From Kitasatospora setae KM-6054 (GTDB lineage Bacteria; Actinomycetota; Actinomycetes; Streptomycetales; Streptomycetaceae): a DNA stretch of 64,000 nt. The stretch lies in NCBI RefSeq assembly GCF_000269985.1, contig NC_016109.1, forward strand, positions 1,426,001 through 1,490,000. The letters are read 5' to 3'. Under the pieces are notes generated by a model. It did not search any database, was not told the origin of the DNA, and was given only the letters and a program-made list of their open reading frames with translations. The position numbers were made by a program, and so were the translations under genes. Below are positions 8,193 through 16,615 of this stretch, one piece after another. Every line of letters starts with the position of its first letter. Positions within the stretch are counted from its first letter, which is position 1.

Positions 8193-8504
8193 GCTCCCGC
8201 TCCGGTGGGCAGGGGCATTGCATGTTCGAGATCGGTCCGGTTCGCGGTCTTGTGATGTGATGTCATGTCTCGTTCTGGGGATGGTTGTTCCCCGGAACGC
8301 AGTGCAGGCACGGTGCCGGTGATCATGTGGTTGTCGAGACCCATGAGAACCGAGCGAGACCGTGCCTGCCCGAACATCATCGCCCATGCCCGCCGGGCTG
8401 GGACACCTGCCCCTCCAGAATCGCGCTGTCACCCGACAGGATGCCGCTGACCTGCGGCGCTTCCTGTCGCAGAGGACTCCGATAGGAGGGGTCAACCGAT
8501 CCCG
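8193..8504. other. intergenic region with an 11-bp inverted repeat
   Basis: No supported gene. The arms GCAGGCACGGT (8304-8314) and ACCGTGCCTGC (8359-8369) are perfect and separated by 44 nt. The context resembles the edge of a mobile element or a regulatory stem, but no transposase frame is recognisable on either strand. Confidence 0.4.
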
Positions 8505-9587
8505 CTACGCGCACTTGCGGATGGTCACCCGGCCGCCGTTCTTGGTCATCTCACTGGAGTGCGGCGCGAGACAGAGCCCCGTCCACTGGTTGGTGAAGGT
8601 GTAGGTACCGCTGATCCTGGTCGGGTTGACCGACCAGAGCTGGTTGCCCGAGTCCCAGCGGGTCTCGCAGCCCCACCACATGAGCTGGGTGTTCTGGCCG
8701 GGCGGGGTGCCGTTGTTGTAGGGGACTGTGAGGCAGTAGCCGTTGTTGTTGCGGATGGTGAAATAGCCGTTGCTCGCCTTGACGGCGTTCCATTTCTGCG
8801 CGGCCCCGCCGTCGCAGGTACGCTGCACCACGAGCCCGCCGTTGGGGACGGTGGGGCCGATGGCCAGGCACTTGCCGCTCAGCAGGTTCTTGTAGGGAGC
8901 CTTGCCGCCGGCCGACCACATGTCGTAGGTCTTGGTGGCCGGCGGGTCCTGCCCGCAGATGTCCCTCAGCTCCGCGTCGGTCATCTTACGGCTCTGATAC
9001 AACCAGGCGAAGGACCGGCTGGTGTCCGGCACCCGGACGACCGCGTTCTTGACGAGCTCGTTCTTGTTGCCGTCGTAGCGGGCATCGATGTCGACGACCG
9101 CCTCGATCAGCGGCTCCCTGACCTCGATCCAGCCAACGCTGCCCTGGGGGACCGTGGCGGTGTGCGTGTGGGTGTCGCTGGTGCTCCAGGTCCAGCTCCA
9201 ACCGAGCTTGGGCCCGACGGAGGCCTCCCAGTCACCGAACTTCTTCTTCCCGCCTATGTCGAGGCCGAAGGAGAAGCTGGTGGAGGAGCTCTTGGTTCCG
9301 GCGACGCTCACGCTGCCGCTACTGGTGCAGCCGTAGGCGATGGGGCTCTTCCCACTGCCGAGAGTGTCGGGCATGGTGGCCTCGCCCCACACTTGCTTGC
9401 TGCTTTTGAGGGTGAGGTAGCACTCGGGGTCCCAGTAGATGATGTCCCCGGCCTGCGTGGGCCTCGGGTCGGCGCAGTCCTCGGCCACCTGCGCGGGCGA
9501 CTTGGCCGCCGCGAACGCCGTCGGGGTCAGCGGGAAGCAGCTCATTATCAAGGCGAGCAACACGATCGCCCTCTTCACGTTCTTCAC
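8505..9587 (-). CDS. secreted ricin-type beta-trefoil lectin with a pore-former-like N-domain
   Basis: Product of 360 residues. Signal peptide of about 27 residues (MKNVKRAIVLLALIMSCFPLTPTAFA). Residues ~80-180 alternate Ser/Thr with short strands (TKSSSTSFSFGLDIGG, GWSWTWSTSDTHTHTATVPQGS), a pattern seen in aerolysin/ETX-MTX2-type beta pore-forming proteins; this assignment is tentative. Residues ~235-360 form a ricin-type trefoil, with LLSGKCLAIGPT, QRTCDGGAAQKW, FTIRNNNGYCL, NQLWSV and WTGLCLAP. The start is the first GTG of GTGAAGAACGTG; the ribosome-binding site is weak. It could be an exported cytolysin or carbohydrate-binding protein. It stands alone. Confidence 0.7.
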   Translation of the reverse strand: MKNVKRAIVLLALIMSCFPLTPTAFAAAKSPAQVAEDCADPRPTQAGDIIYWDPECYLTLKSSKQVWGEATMPDTLGSGKSPIAYGCTSSGSVSVAGTKSSSTSFSFGLDIGGKKKFGDWEASVGPKLGWSWTWSTSDTHTHTATVPQGSVGWIEVREPLIEAVVDIDARYDGNKNELVKNAVVRVPDTSRSFAWLYQSRKMTDAELRDICGQDPPATKTYDMWSAGGKAPYKNLLSGKCLAIGPTVPNGGLVVQRTCDGGAAQKWNAVKASNGYFTIRNNNGYCLTVPYNNGTPPGQNTQLMWWGCETRWDSGNQLWSVNPTRISGTYTFTNQWTGLCLAPHSSEMTKNGGRVTIRKCA

Positions 9588-9658
9588 GAGGCGTGAGCTT
9601 AGGGATCATGAATGGCCGCTGAGGGAACGTCGTATGTATCTCGGACCGCGTTTGAGAT

Positions 9659-10155
9659 CTACTGGGATGTCAGCCAGGCGGTGTACCAGTCGTAGAAGTC
9701 CGGTCCTGGGGCCAGGCCACCCCAGGACTGGTCGTCGAGCCAGACCTGTCCGGCGTTTGGGCCTGTGACGACGAGGCGGGAGAAGGTGCCGCAGCCGATC
9801 TCGCCGATGACCAGGGTGCCCGCGATCGAGTAGTCGGCGTCTCCCCCCTGCCCGGCCCCGGCCAGTCCGTGGTGTGGGGGAACAGTGTGGCGAGGAAGCC
9901 GGCTCGCAGGCACTCGGCCCGAAGGTCGTGCAGGGCCTCGTCGTCATCCACTTCCCCTGTCAGGCTCAGCAGTCCGTAATGAGGTCCCGCTCCGCCGTCG
10001 GCGACCGTGCCCAGGAAGTCCCGGTAGGAGGCGGGAAGGGTGACGCCGTGCAGGTGCTCGAAGGAGCGGATCGCCTCCTCCGGCAAGGGCGGTTGAAGCC
10101 GGTAGCCGTGGCGCGAGGCACCGAAGCGGCGACGCTCAGGGTCCTCCAGGGCCAT
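9659..10155 (-). pseudogene. SMI1/KNR4 (SUKH) family protein with a frameshift
   Basis: The N-terminal part (MALEDPERRRFGASRHGYRLQ... HGVTLPASYRDFLGTVADGGAG, GLLSL) is typical SMI1/KNR4. After TTDWPGPGRG it continues in another frame as DADYSIAGTLVIGEIGCGTF... QVWLDDQSWGG... FYDWYTAWL, the normal SUKH ending. The break is at a run of six C on the plus strand (9843-9848); seven would restore one frame. SUKH proteins are often immunity proteins for polymorphic toxins, but no partner toxin is adjacent. It is either a real null allele or a one-base assembly error. Confidence 0.7.
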
Positions 10156-10302
10156 CGCGGCGACACGAGAGCGCACCGAGGAGGACCGCGAGGAGGTCGG
10201 ACTGCCCGCCGAGGAGAGCACCGAAACGGACCGCAGCACTTCGTAGCCGGCCCTGTCAACGATCTCCGATGCTTGCCCCCGCTGGGTCCTTGGGCGCCCC
10301 CA

Positions 10303-10536
10303 TCACGGCAGCCCGCCACATCGCAGGCTTCGTCCTCCGGTCCGCCCGGCGAGCCAGTGGGGACTACGAGCTAGCGATCTCTTGCCGGAGCTGGTGGGGT
10401 TGAAGCCGGTCCCGACATTGAGCTTCTGTTCGCGGAGCCACATGCGGTCCTGTCGGCGCGCGGTGAACCACGCCCAGGACACGACCCGTACGAGACCGAC
10501 AGCGGCCCCGACGGCCACGGACAGTACGTTCTCCAC
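10303..10536 (-). CDS. small putative membrane protein, 77 residues
   Basis: GTG start seven nt after GGGGGGAG. Residues 3-24 (NVLSVAVGAAVGLVRVVSWAWF) could span the membrane and are followed by an Arg-rich, positively charged tail. No family recognised. It lies between the broken SUKH gene and the terpene synthase, on the same strand as both. Confidence 0.4.
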   Translation of the reverse strand: MENVLSVAVGAAVGLVRVVSWAWFTARRQDRMWLREQKLNVGTGFNPTSSGKRSLARSPHWLAGRTGGRSLRCGGLP

Positions 10537-10608
10537 GGTCAGCTCCCCCCGACGTACAGCGACGCCAGGCTACCGGGCCGTCGGAGACACCACACCCGAT
10601 GACCGCGG

Positions 10609-11763
10609 TCAGGTCCGGACGGCGGTGTCGTCGGCGTCCTCGGCGATGAAGGCGTCCGCGTACCGCAGGGTGTCGTTCTCGACCCAGTCCTGGTAGCCGC
10701 GCATCCAGTGCCGCAGGCCGTCGACGAAGCCGCGCAGCGGGCGGGAGGCGTGCGGCTCCAGGGTGAGGGCGAGGCTCTGGAAGGAGGCGATCTCGCCGCG
10801 GACGCGCAGCGCGACCAGGTCGACGGCCTGCTGGAGGCTCAGGCCGCGGTGGGCGTAGATGGCGGCCATGTTCCAGTACTGGCCGGGCTGGTTGAGTTCC
10901 ATTTTCAGGCTCTGCACGTCGTTGCTCCAGCAGACCACGTTGTTGGCGTGCAGGACGAGCCGCTGGACCGGCGGGCTGTGGTACTCGGCGGGCGTGACGG
11001 GGCCGTGCTTGGCGGCGTCGGCGAGGGCCAGGCACGGGTTGGTGCCGCTGGTGTGCCGGCGGATCGTCTCGTACGGGGCGACGTCGACGGTGTCGGCCCC
11101 CAGGTGGTTGGCGATCTGCAGGCCGGCGGTGGCGGCCCACATCCGCATGCCGTGCGCGAAGCGCTGGAAGTGCTCGTCGGACAGGTACGCGCGCAGCCTG
11201 GTGCAGACGTCCAGCCAGGCGTGCTCGCCGAACACCGGCTCGGCGCCCGGGCGGTGGTGGTCCAGGACGTCGATCATCGCGGTCAGGTTGGGGATGGTGC
11301 GCTCGGAGAGGGTGTCGACCCGGTCCACGAACAGGTCGTCCACGATGAAGAACCAGATGAAGTAGTCGGCGCACAGTTGCAGCAGCACGTCGTCGGCGTC
11401 CGGGTAGCAGCGCGCCGCCAGCCACCCGTACCTGGTCCGCTCCAACCGGGACCGGTACGCGGCCGTCGGCACCAGGCCGTGGCGCTCCGCGAACGCCAGC
11501 GCGCCCTGCTCCGCCTGCCGCGCGTGCGGGTGGCAGGCCGACGGCCACGGGAAGTCGAAGCGGGGGATCACCAGATCCGGCCCGCCGGCGGGCCGCCCGG
11601 GTCCGGGTCCGGTGGGACGCTCCGGCTGCGGCGCGGGCCGGTGCAGCAGTCGGGCGGCCGAGGTGCCCAGGCCGCTCGGCCCGGGCAGCGACCGGGGCGC
11701 AGCGAAACGGCTGCCGGGCCCGGGCGGCGGGGTGGTCGTGTCGGTAGGCTGTGGGTTCGTCAC
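10609..11763 (-). CDS. class I terpene synthase
   Basis: Product of about 384 residues with a Pro-rich N-terminal extension, then an alpha-helical terpene cyclase fold. The metal-binding motifs are visible: the Asp-rich DDLFVDR (in YFIWFFIVDDLFVDRVD) and the NSE triad NDVQSLKME. The conserved C-terminal Arg-Tyr pair appears in WVENDTLRYADAF. It should ionise and cyclise a prenyl diphosphate; the size and motifs suit a sesquiterpene synthase, but the product cannot be read from sequence. GTG at 11763 is chosen after GAGG; a GTG at 11805 is possible. An EF-hand protein and a methyltransferase follow upstream on the same strand. Confidence 0.88.
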   Translation of the reverse strand: MTNPQPTDTTTPPPGPGSRFAAPRSLPGPSGLGTSAARLLHRPAPQPERPTGPGPGRPAGGPDLVIPRFDFPWPSACHPHARQAEQGALAFAERHGLVPTAAYRSRLERTRYGWLAARCYPDADDVLLQLCADYFIWFFIVDDLFVDRVDTLSERTIPNLTAMIDVLDHHRPGAEPVFGEHAWLDVCTRLRAYLSDEHFQRFAHGMRMWAATAGLQIANHLGADTVDVAPYETIRRHTSGTNPCLALADAAKHGPVTPAEYHSPPVQRLVLHANNVVCWSNDVQSLKMELNQPGQYWNMAAIYAHRGLSLQQAVDLVALRVRGEIASFQSLALTLEPHASRPLRGFVDGLRHWMRGYQDWVENDTLRYADAFIAEDADDTAVRT

Positions 11764-11953
11764 TTGCGGTGCCTCGTAGGAGGAGTACGTGCGCCGGCCG
11801 ATCACCGGCCGGCCCTGGTCGGACCGTTCTGCCTGGTTCTTCGCGTCCTGGCGGTCCGGCCCGCGGCCGACGCCGTGCGCCGCTGGGCCCGGGGCTGCCG
11901 GGCGGGTGGTGTGGCGGTGTGGTGGCTGGACCGCCCGCCCGGCAGTCGGCGGT

Positions 11954-12484
11954 TCAGGCCGGGATCGCGACCAGGTGGTCGCCGGGGATGCCGGCCAGGC
12001 CGGGGGTGTAGTAGTCGCGGATGCCGTCGGCCCAGGAGGTGACGGTGATCCGGTCGGCGGCGTCCGGCCCGAAGGCGTCGAACAGCGAGTGGATGTTGGG
12101 CACCTCGAATCCCCAGCCGGTCATCAGGGCGAGGAAGCGGTCCCGCTCGATCAGGCCGTCGCCGTCCGGGTCGCCGAGTGCGGCGAGCGCGTCGGCGAAG
12201 CGGTCGGCGGCCCGGCCGAAGAGTGCGGGGTCGAGGACGAACGCCTCGAACTCCTTCGGGCTGATCACGCCGTCGCCGTTCTCGTCGAGCCCCTTCAGCA
12301 GGACCTCCCACCAGTTGCGCAGGCTGTCGGCGAACGCCTCCCGGGCCTCCGGCCGCGAACCCTCGGCGGCACCCAGCACCCGGTCGGCCTTCAGCGTGAA
12401 GTCCTCGGCGTCGAGCACTCCGTTCCCGTTGGCGTCGAACAGCCGGAAAATCAGCGCGGCGCGCTTGATTGCCTCGTCCTGCAT
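11954..12484 (-). CDS. EF-hand calcium-binding protein, calerythrin-like
   Basis: Product of 176 residues with three good EF-hand loops: DANGNGVLDAED, DENGDGVISPKE and DPDGDGLIERDR, each with Asp at 1 and an acidic residue at or near 12; a fourth, degenerate one (FGPDAADRITVTSW) lies near the C-terminus. This matches small actinobacterial calcium sensors or buffers. The ATG at 12484 follows GGAAAAGGTG; the frame is open upstream but without a better start. No signal peptide. Its role beside a terpene synthase is unknown. Confidence 0.85.
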   Translation of the reverse strand: MQDEAIKRAALIFRLFDANGNGVLDAEDFTLKADRVLGAAEGSRPEAREAFADSLRNWWEVLLKGLDENGDGVISPKEFEAFVLDPALFGRAADRFADALAALGDPDGDGLIERDRFLALMTGWGFEVPNIHSLFDAFGPDAADRITVTSWADGIRDYYTPGLAGIPGDHLVAIPA

Positions 12485-12650
12485 TTTTTCACCTTTTCCC
12501 AGGAAAGACCGGCGGAGTGGTTCCCGCCGGTCGCACGGAAAATTCTCCGGCAGTCGGAACCGGAATTTTGCGCATGAACGATTCTTCACCCGGCGGGGTG
12601 AAATAATGTGATGGAAGAACAGGATGGGCCGGGCCCATGGGGCGGCGCGG

Positions 12651-13457
12651 TCAGGGCAGGACCGGCGTCCGGCCCCAGCAGGTCGCCATGGCGAAGAACA
12701 CCTCCCGGGCCGAGGGGTCGTTCAGGTGCTTGACCGCCTCGTCGTAGGCGGCCTCGGGCAGCCCCGCCCCGAGGAGGCGGCCCCTGCTCTGGTCCAGGGT
12801 CAGCGCGAGGAAGCGGCTGAAGGCGTCGTGCAGGCCCACGACCGGCAGGTGGGTGTGCAGGCCGATGTCCCGCAGCCCGAGTTCGGTCAGCGCTCGGGGG
12901 TACTGGGCGACGCAGTGCCGGTCGCTGCCGATCGTCTCGGCGAGCATCCGCCAGTAGGCGGTGATCGTCCGCCGGTACGCCTCGTGGGGGGAGGTCTCGC
13001 CGCCGGCCGCGAGCGCGTCGGAGAGCACCAGCAGCCCGCCGGGTTTCACCCAGGAGGCCAGGCGGCGCAGCACCTCGTCGCGGTCCCGCAGGTGCATCAG
13101 GACGAACCGGGCGTGCACGAGGTCGTACCGGCCCGGGTGGAAGGCGGGGTCGGTGATGTCCGCCTCGACGACCCGCACGCCCTCGGCCGCGAGAGGGGTG
13201 AGGAAGCGGGTGTCGCGGTCGACGGCCGTGACCTGATCCGGCGACGCGGCGACGGAGGCGAGCCAGGCGCTCAGCGAGCCGGAGCCCGCGCCCACGTCCA
13301 GGGCGGTCCACCGGGCGTCGAGCCCCAGGGCGAGCAGGTTCTCGGCGCTGACCGGGTCGAACGTGCCGGCCAGGCACTCCAGCCGTTCGTTCTCGTCGCG
13401 GTGGGAGGCGGCGAAGAGCCTGTCCCCGTAGCGCTCGGTTTCGAATGTCGTGGTGAT
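12651..13457 (-). CDS. SAM-dependent methyltransferase with an apparent ATC start
   Basis: Class I methyltransferase with motif I ALDVGAGSGSL, then TAVDRDTRFL, ADITDPAF, YDLVHARFVLMHL and KPGGLLVLSDA. The N-terminus TTTFETERYGDRLFAASHRDE is in frame and belongs to the domain, but it begins at ATC (13457-13455), preceded by a good GAAGGAG nine nt away. No ATG or GTG precedes the fold in this frame. The first normal start is GTG at 13295, inside motif I. Either the start codon mutated (ATG to ATC) or a rare start is used. It follows the EF-hand and terpene synthase genes on the same strand; the substrate is unknown. Confidence 0.65.
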   Translation of the reverse strand: MTTTFETERYGDRLFAASHRDENERLECLAGTFDPVSAENLLALGLDARWTALDVGAGSGSLSAWLASVAASPDQVTAVDRDTRFLTPLAAEGVRVVEADITDPAFHPGRYDLVHARFVLMHLRDRDEVLRRLASWVKPGGLLVLSDALAAGGETSPHEAYRRTITAYWRMLAETIGSDRHCVAQYPRALTELGLRDIGLHTHLPVVGLHDAFSRFLALTLDQSRGRLLGAGLPEAAYDEAVKHLNDPSAREVFFAMATCWGRTPVLP

Positions 13458-13754
13458 GGCGGTTCTCTCCTTCGGGAGCGGTGTCCCGTGTCGTGGGCGG
13501 GGTGGTTCCCGTCCGCCCCTCGCCCGGGCCCGACTGGTCGGTCGGTCGGTCGACGGAAGGAATTCCGCCCCCTCTCCCCGGGCAGAAAAATTTCCGGGCC
13601 GCGTTCGATTGCCGCACGGTCCCGGAACGCAGGAAACCTACAACCGGAATCCGAAGGAGCAGCAGGAACGATACGCCTTTCACCCGAACGGGATTCGGGT
13701 CGGCCAGGCGCTCGAAGCCGTTCGCATTCCGAGCCCTCGTACGGCGGCGGGATC

Positions 13755-14330
13755 AGGCTCGGACGCGGGCGGCCTCGACGACGCCGGGCGGGCAGTCCGG
13801 TGCGGCCGGGCCCGCCTCGGCCGGGTCGCCGACGGGGGTGGCGGCCAGGCCGGCGAGTTCGCGAGAGCGCGGTCGGCGAGGTAGCCGCCCAGACCCTGGC
13901 CGTGGGCGCGGGTGAAGGGGGAGAAGCCGTGGCCGAGTTCGCGGGGCGCCGACCGGCGACGTGGCAGTCGCCCCGCGGCACGACGGCGGTGCGGTCGGCC
14001 CGCCGAGCACCTCCCAGCAGGGAGCGGGCCGGTTTCTCGTCGCCGGGCCAGGCGGACTGGAACCAGCGCCGCCCGGCGGGGGCCGCCCGCGCGACGTCCT
14101 CGAGCGGGGTGGAGGCGGCGGAGTACGGCCGAGGACCGTGGCCGAGGGGTCGGCTGCCCGGCCGTCGCGCAGGGTCCGGTGGGTCAGCCCCCAGCGTGCG
14201 GACACCGCCTCGTCGGCCGCGACGGTCCGCTCCCGGCCAGCCCAGCCGGCGACGTGGGCGGACGCCTCGCGGGACATCATCTTCCGTGCGGCGTCGGCCA
14301 GTTCCTCGGGTGCGAACGGGAAGGGGGCCG
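13755..14330 (-). pseudogene. FMN-dependent alpha-hydroxy-acid oxidase relic
   Basis: Pieces of the family appear in order but in different frames. PEELADAARKMMSREASAHVAG is followed by RERTVAADEAVSARWGL and DPSATVLG; after a deletion comes STPLEDVARA with RRWFQSAWPGDE, then (other frame) FSPFTRAHGQGLGGYLADRAL, and a last scrap PGVVEA near 13780. These correspond to lactate 2-monooxygenase / alpha-hydroxy-acid oxidase proteins, which are about 390 residues, so large parts including the catalytic His-Arg region are gone. The 297 bp from 13458 to 13754 hold no gene I can support. Confidence 0.6.
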
Positions 14331-14519
14331 CCGCTCGGCAGCGGGCCCGGCCGGACTACCCGGCCCACCCCCGAGGACGATCAACGATCCCGCCCAGCGG
14401 GGGACACGGCCCCGGAACCGGGTGCACCCGAAAGTCGCCCGCCCACGGACGGCTCCGCCGCGGGAGCCGCCGCGGACCCCGCCGGCCTGTGCGTTTCGGC
14501 CCGTGGGGGCGCAGGGCGG

Positions 14520-14556
14520 TTGGGGGCGGGACGGCTCCGGCTGGTATACAGCGGGG
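14520..14556 (+). promoter_or_regulatory. possible leaderless promoter for the FUSC gene
   Basis: TTGGGG (14520-14525), an 18-nt spacer and TATACA (14544-14549), with the GTG start only seven nt after the -10 box. Transcription would begin at or beside the start codon. No ribosome-binding site lies elsewhere. Confidence 0.35.
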
Positions 14557-16341
14557 GTGTCCCGTTCCCGCTCCTTGCCGCAGCCTCCCGTCCCCGACCG
14601 GTCGGGCCGGGTAGGCCGGTCGGGCCGGGTGCGGGAGGCGCTGCGGGTGCTGTCGCCGAGGGGGGCGCTGGTGCTGGGCCGGGTGGACGGGGCGCTGTGG
14701 TTCGCGGTCCGGGCGGCGCTGGCGATGGCGCTGCCGGCGCTGCCGCTGGTCGCGGCGGGCGAGCCGCGGCTCGCGGTGTACGCGATGCTCGGGGCGTTCA
14801 CCACGACGTTCGGGCGCAACCTGCCCTACCGGCGGCGGGCCCGGGTGCTGGCCGTGGTCGCGCTGGCGATGACGTGCGCGGTGGCCTGCGGTTCGGCCCT
14901 CGCGGTCGCGGCCCGGCCCTCGGAGGGCGGGCTCGGCGCGGTGGCGGTGGTGGCGGCGACCGCGCTGGTCGCCGGGGCGGCGAAGTTCTGCTGCGACACC
15001 GCCCGGTTGGGCGGGCTGGGCGCGGTGCTGCTGCTGTTCGCGTTCGCCGTGGCGGCGAACGGCGCCACCACGGCGGCGCAGGTCGGGCCGCAGGCGGCGG
15101 CCGCGGCGGTGGGCGCGGCCTCGGCCTGGCTGTGGGCGCTGTCGGGCCGGCTGTGGCACCCGGACCGGCCGCAGCGGCTGGTGACGGCGGCGGCGCTGCG
15201 GGCGGTGGCGGACCTGCTGGAGAGCGCGGACGGCGCGGCCCGCTCCCGGGCGCGGTACCGGGCGACGGCCGCGGTGCTGCAGGCGTACGCCTCGCTCGGG
15301 GCCGGGCCGCCGACCGGGCCGTCCGACGGGGCCCGCGGCGGGGCGTGCCTGCGGCTGGCCGACGTGTGCTGGTCGCTGCTGGTGCGCTCCGCGTACCGCG
15401 CGCCCGCCGGCGCTCCGGGGCAGGCCCGGCGGCTGCGTTCGCAGGCCGGGCTGCTGGCCGACGGCCGCCACCGCTCGCCCGTGCTGGTGGGCGCCCTCCC
15501 GGTACCCGGCCGGCCGGGTACCGGAGGTTCCCGGGCGCCGCGCCCCGGCGGCGTCCCGGCCTCCGGCTTCGACGCGGCGCTGCGCCGGATCGCCGAGTTG
15601 CGCTCCGGCGCCGACCGGGCCTCCCGGCGGGCCGCGGTCTTCGCGGTGCCGGCGCTGCGGATGACCCTCGGCACGGGTACGGCCGGCACGCTGGCGGTGC
15701 TCCTCGGGCTCGGCCACGGCTACTGGGCGGCGATCTCGGCGGCGGCGGTCCTGCACTCGGTCAGCGTCCGCACCACGGTGCAGCGGGCGGTGCAGCGGAC
15801 CGTGGGCACCCTGGCGGGCCTGCTGATCGCCCTGGCCGTGCTGGGCGCCGGGCCCGGCCCGATGGCGCTCGCCCTGGTGATCGTGGTGCTGGAGTTCGCG
15901 CTCGAGTACCTGGTGGTCCGCAACTACGCGCTCGGCGTGGTCTTCGTGACCCCCCTGGCGCTGCTGATGAGCGACCTGGTCGCGCCCACCGGCACGCTGG
16001 GCCTGCTGCGCGACCGGGCCCTGGGCAGCGTGCTGGGCATCGGCGTCGGCCTGCTGTGCGCGCTCCTGGTGGTCCACGACCGGGCCGCGGTCCGGGTCGA
16101 ACGGGCCCTGGCGGCCTGCGCGGCCGCGGCGGCGGACGCCGAACGGGCGGCGGCCCCGGCCACTGGCGGCGCGCTGCCCGGGGCGCAGGCGCAGGCGCGT
16201 CTGGCGGCCGCGGTCGTCGAACTGCACGAGGCCGCGGACGCCGCGGCGGGCGAACTGTGGGAGTCGGGCATCGACCCGGTCCGGCTCGCCGCCGCGGAAC
16301 AGCACGCCTACCTGCTGCTGCAACGCCTCTCCCCCGGCTGA
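14557..16341 (+). CDS. FUSC-family membrane protein (aromatic acid exporter-like)
   Basis: Product of 594 residues. Two membrane halves, each with several hydrophobic helices (about 45-190 and 360-490), are separated by a cytoplasmic Ala/Arg-rich domain. This is the arrangement of the FUSC / YccS / aromatic acid exporter superfamily. The second half carries GHGYWAAISAAAVL and VLEFALEYLVVRNYALGVVFVTPLALL, close to the FUSC consensus. Start is GTG at 14557, although the frame is open to 13912. It probably exports small organic acids or other amphipathic compounds. A strong terminator stem lies 218 nt downstream. Confidence 0.75.
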   Translation: MSRSRSLPQPPVPDRSGRVGRSGRVREALRVLSPRGALVLGRVDGALWFAVRAALAMALPALPLVAAGEPRLAVYAMLGAFTTTFGRNLPYRRRARVLAVVALAMTCAVACGSALAVAARPSEGGLGAVAVVAATALVAGAAKFCCDTARLGGLGAVLLLFAFAVAANGATTAAQVGPQAAAAAVGAASAWLWALSGRLWHPDRPQRLVTAAALRAVADLLESADGAARSRARYRATAAVLQAYASLGAGPPTGPSDGARGGACLRLADVCWSLLVRSAYRAPAGAPGQARRLRSQAGLLADGRHRSPVLVGALPVPGRPGTGGSRAPRPGGVPASGFDAALRRIAELRSGADRASRRAAVFAVPALRMTLGTGTAGTLAVLLGLGHGYWAAISAAAVLHSVSVRTTVQRAVQRTVGTLAGLLIALAVLGAGPGPMALALVIVVLEFALEYLVVRNYALGVVFVTPLALLMSDLVAPTGTLGLLRDRALGSVLGIGVGLLCALLVVHDRAAVRVERALAACAAAAADAERAAAPATGGALPGAQAQARLAAAVVELHEAADAAAGELWESGIDPVRLAAAEQHAYLLLQRLSPG

Positions 16342-16558
16342 CGGCCACCGGGCCCGCCTACGCCGGGAGCCTCGGCGGTCGGCTGCGGGATGGTGCGGTG
16401 GTCCCACGGAGGCACGACGATCGGAGGATGTCCGGGGAAGACGGGCTGTCGATCCGTCCGCGCCCGGACGCCACCAGAGACCTGCGACCTGTCCCGGACC
16501 GGTTGCTGAAGCCGTGCGCACAGTCTCGTAGGTGCGCTCGTGGGCACACCGAAACTGT

Positions 16559-16600
16559 CGTGGTGCTGCCGCCCGTCGTCCGACGGGCGGCAGCACCACG
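16559..16600. terminator. 20-bp perfect stem between convergent genes
   Basis: Arms at 16559-16578 and 16581-16600 are perfect complements with a 2-nt centre. The stem sits between the end of the FUSC gene and the end of the convergent CHAP gene, so it can terminate both. No T-tract, as is common for such stems in streptomycetes. Confidence 0.7.
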
Positions 16601-16615
16601 GTTCGGGACGGTCCG

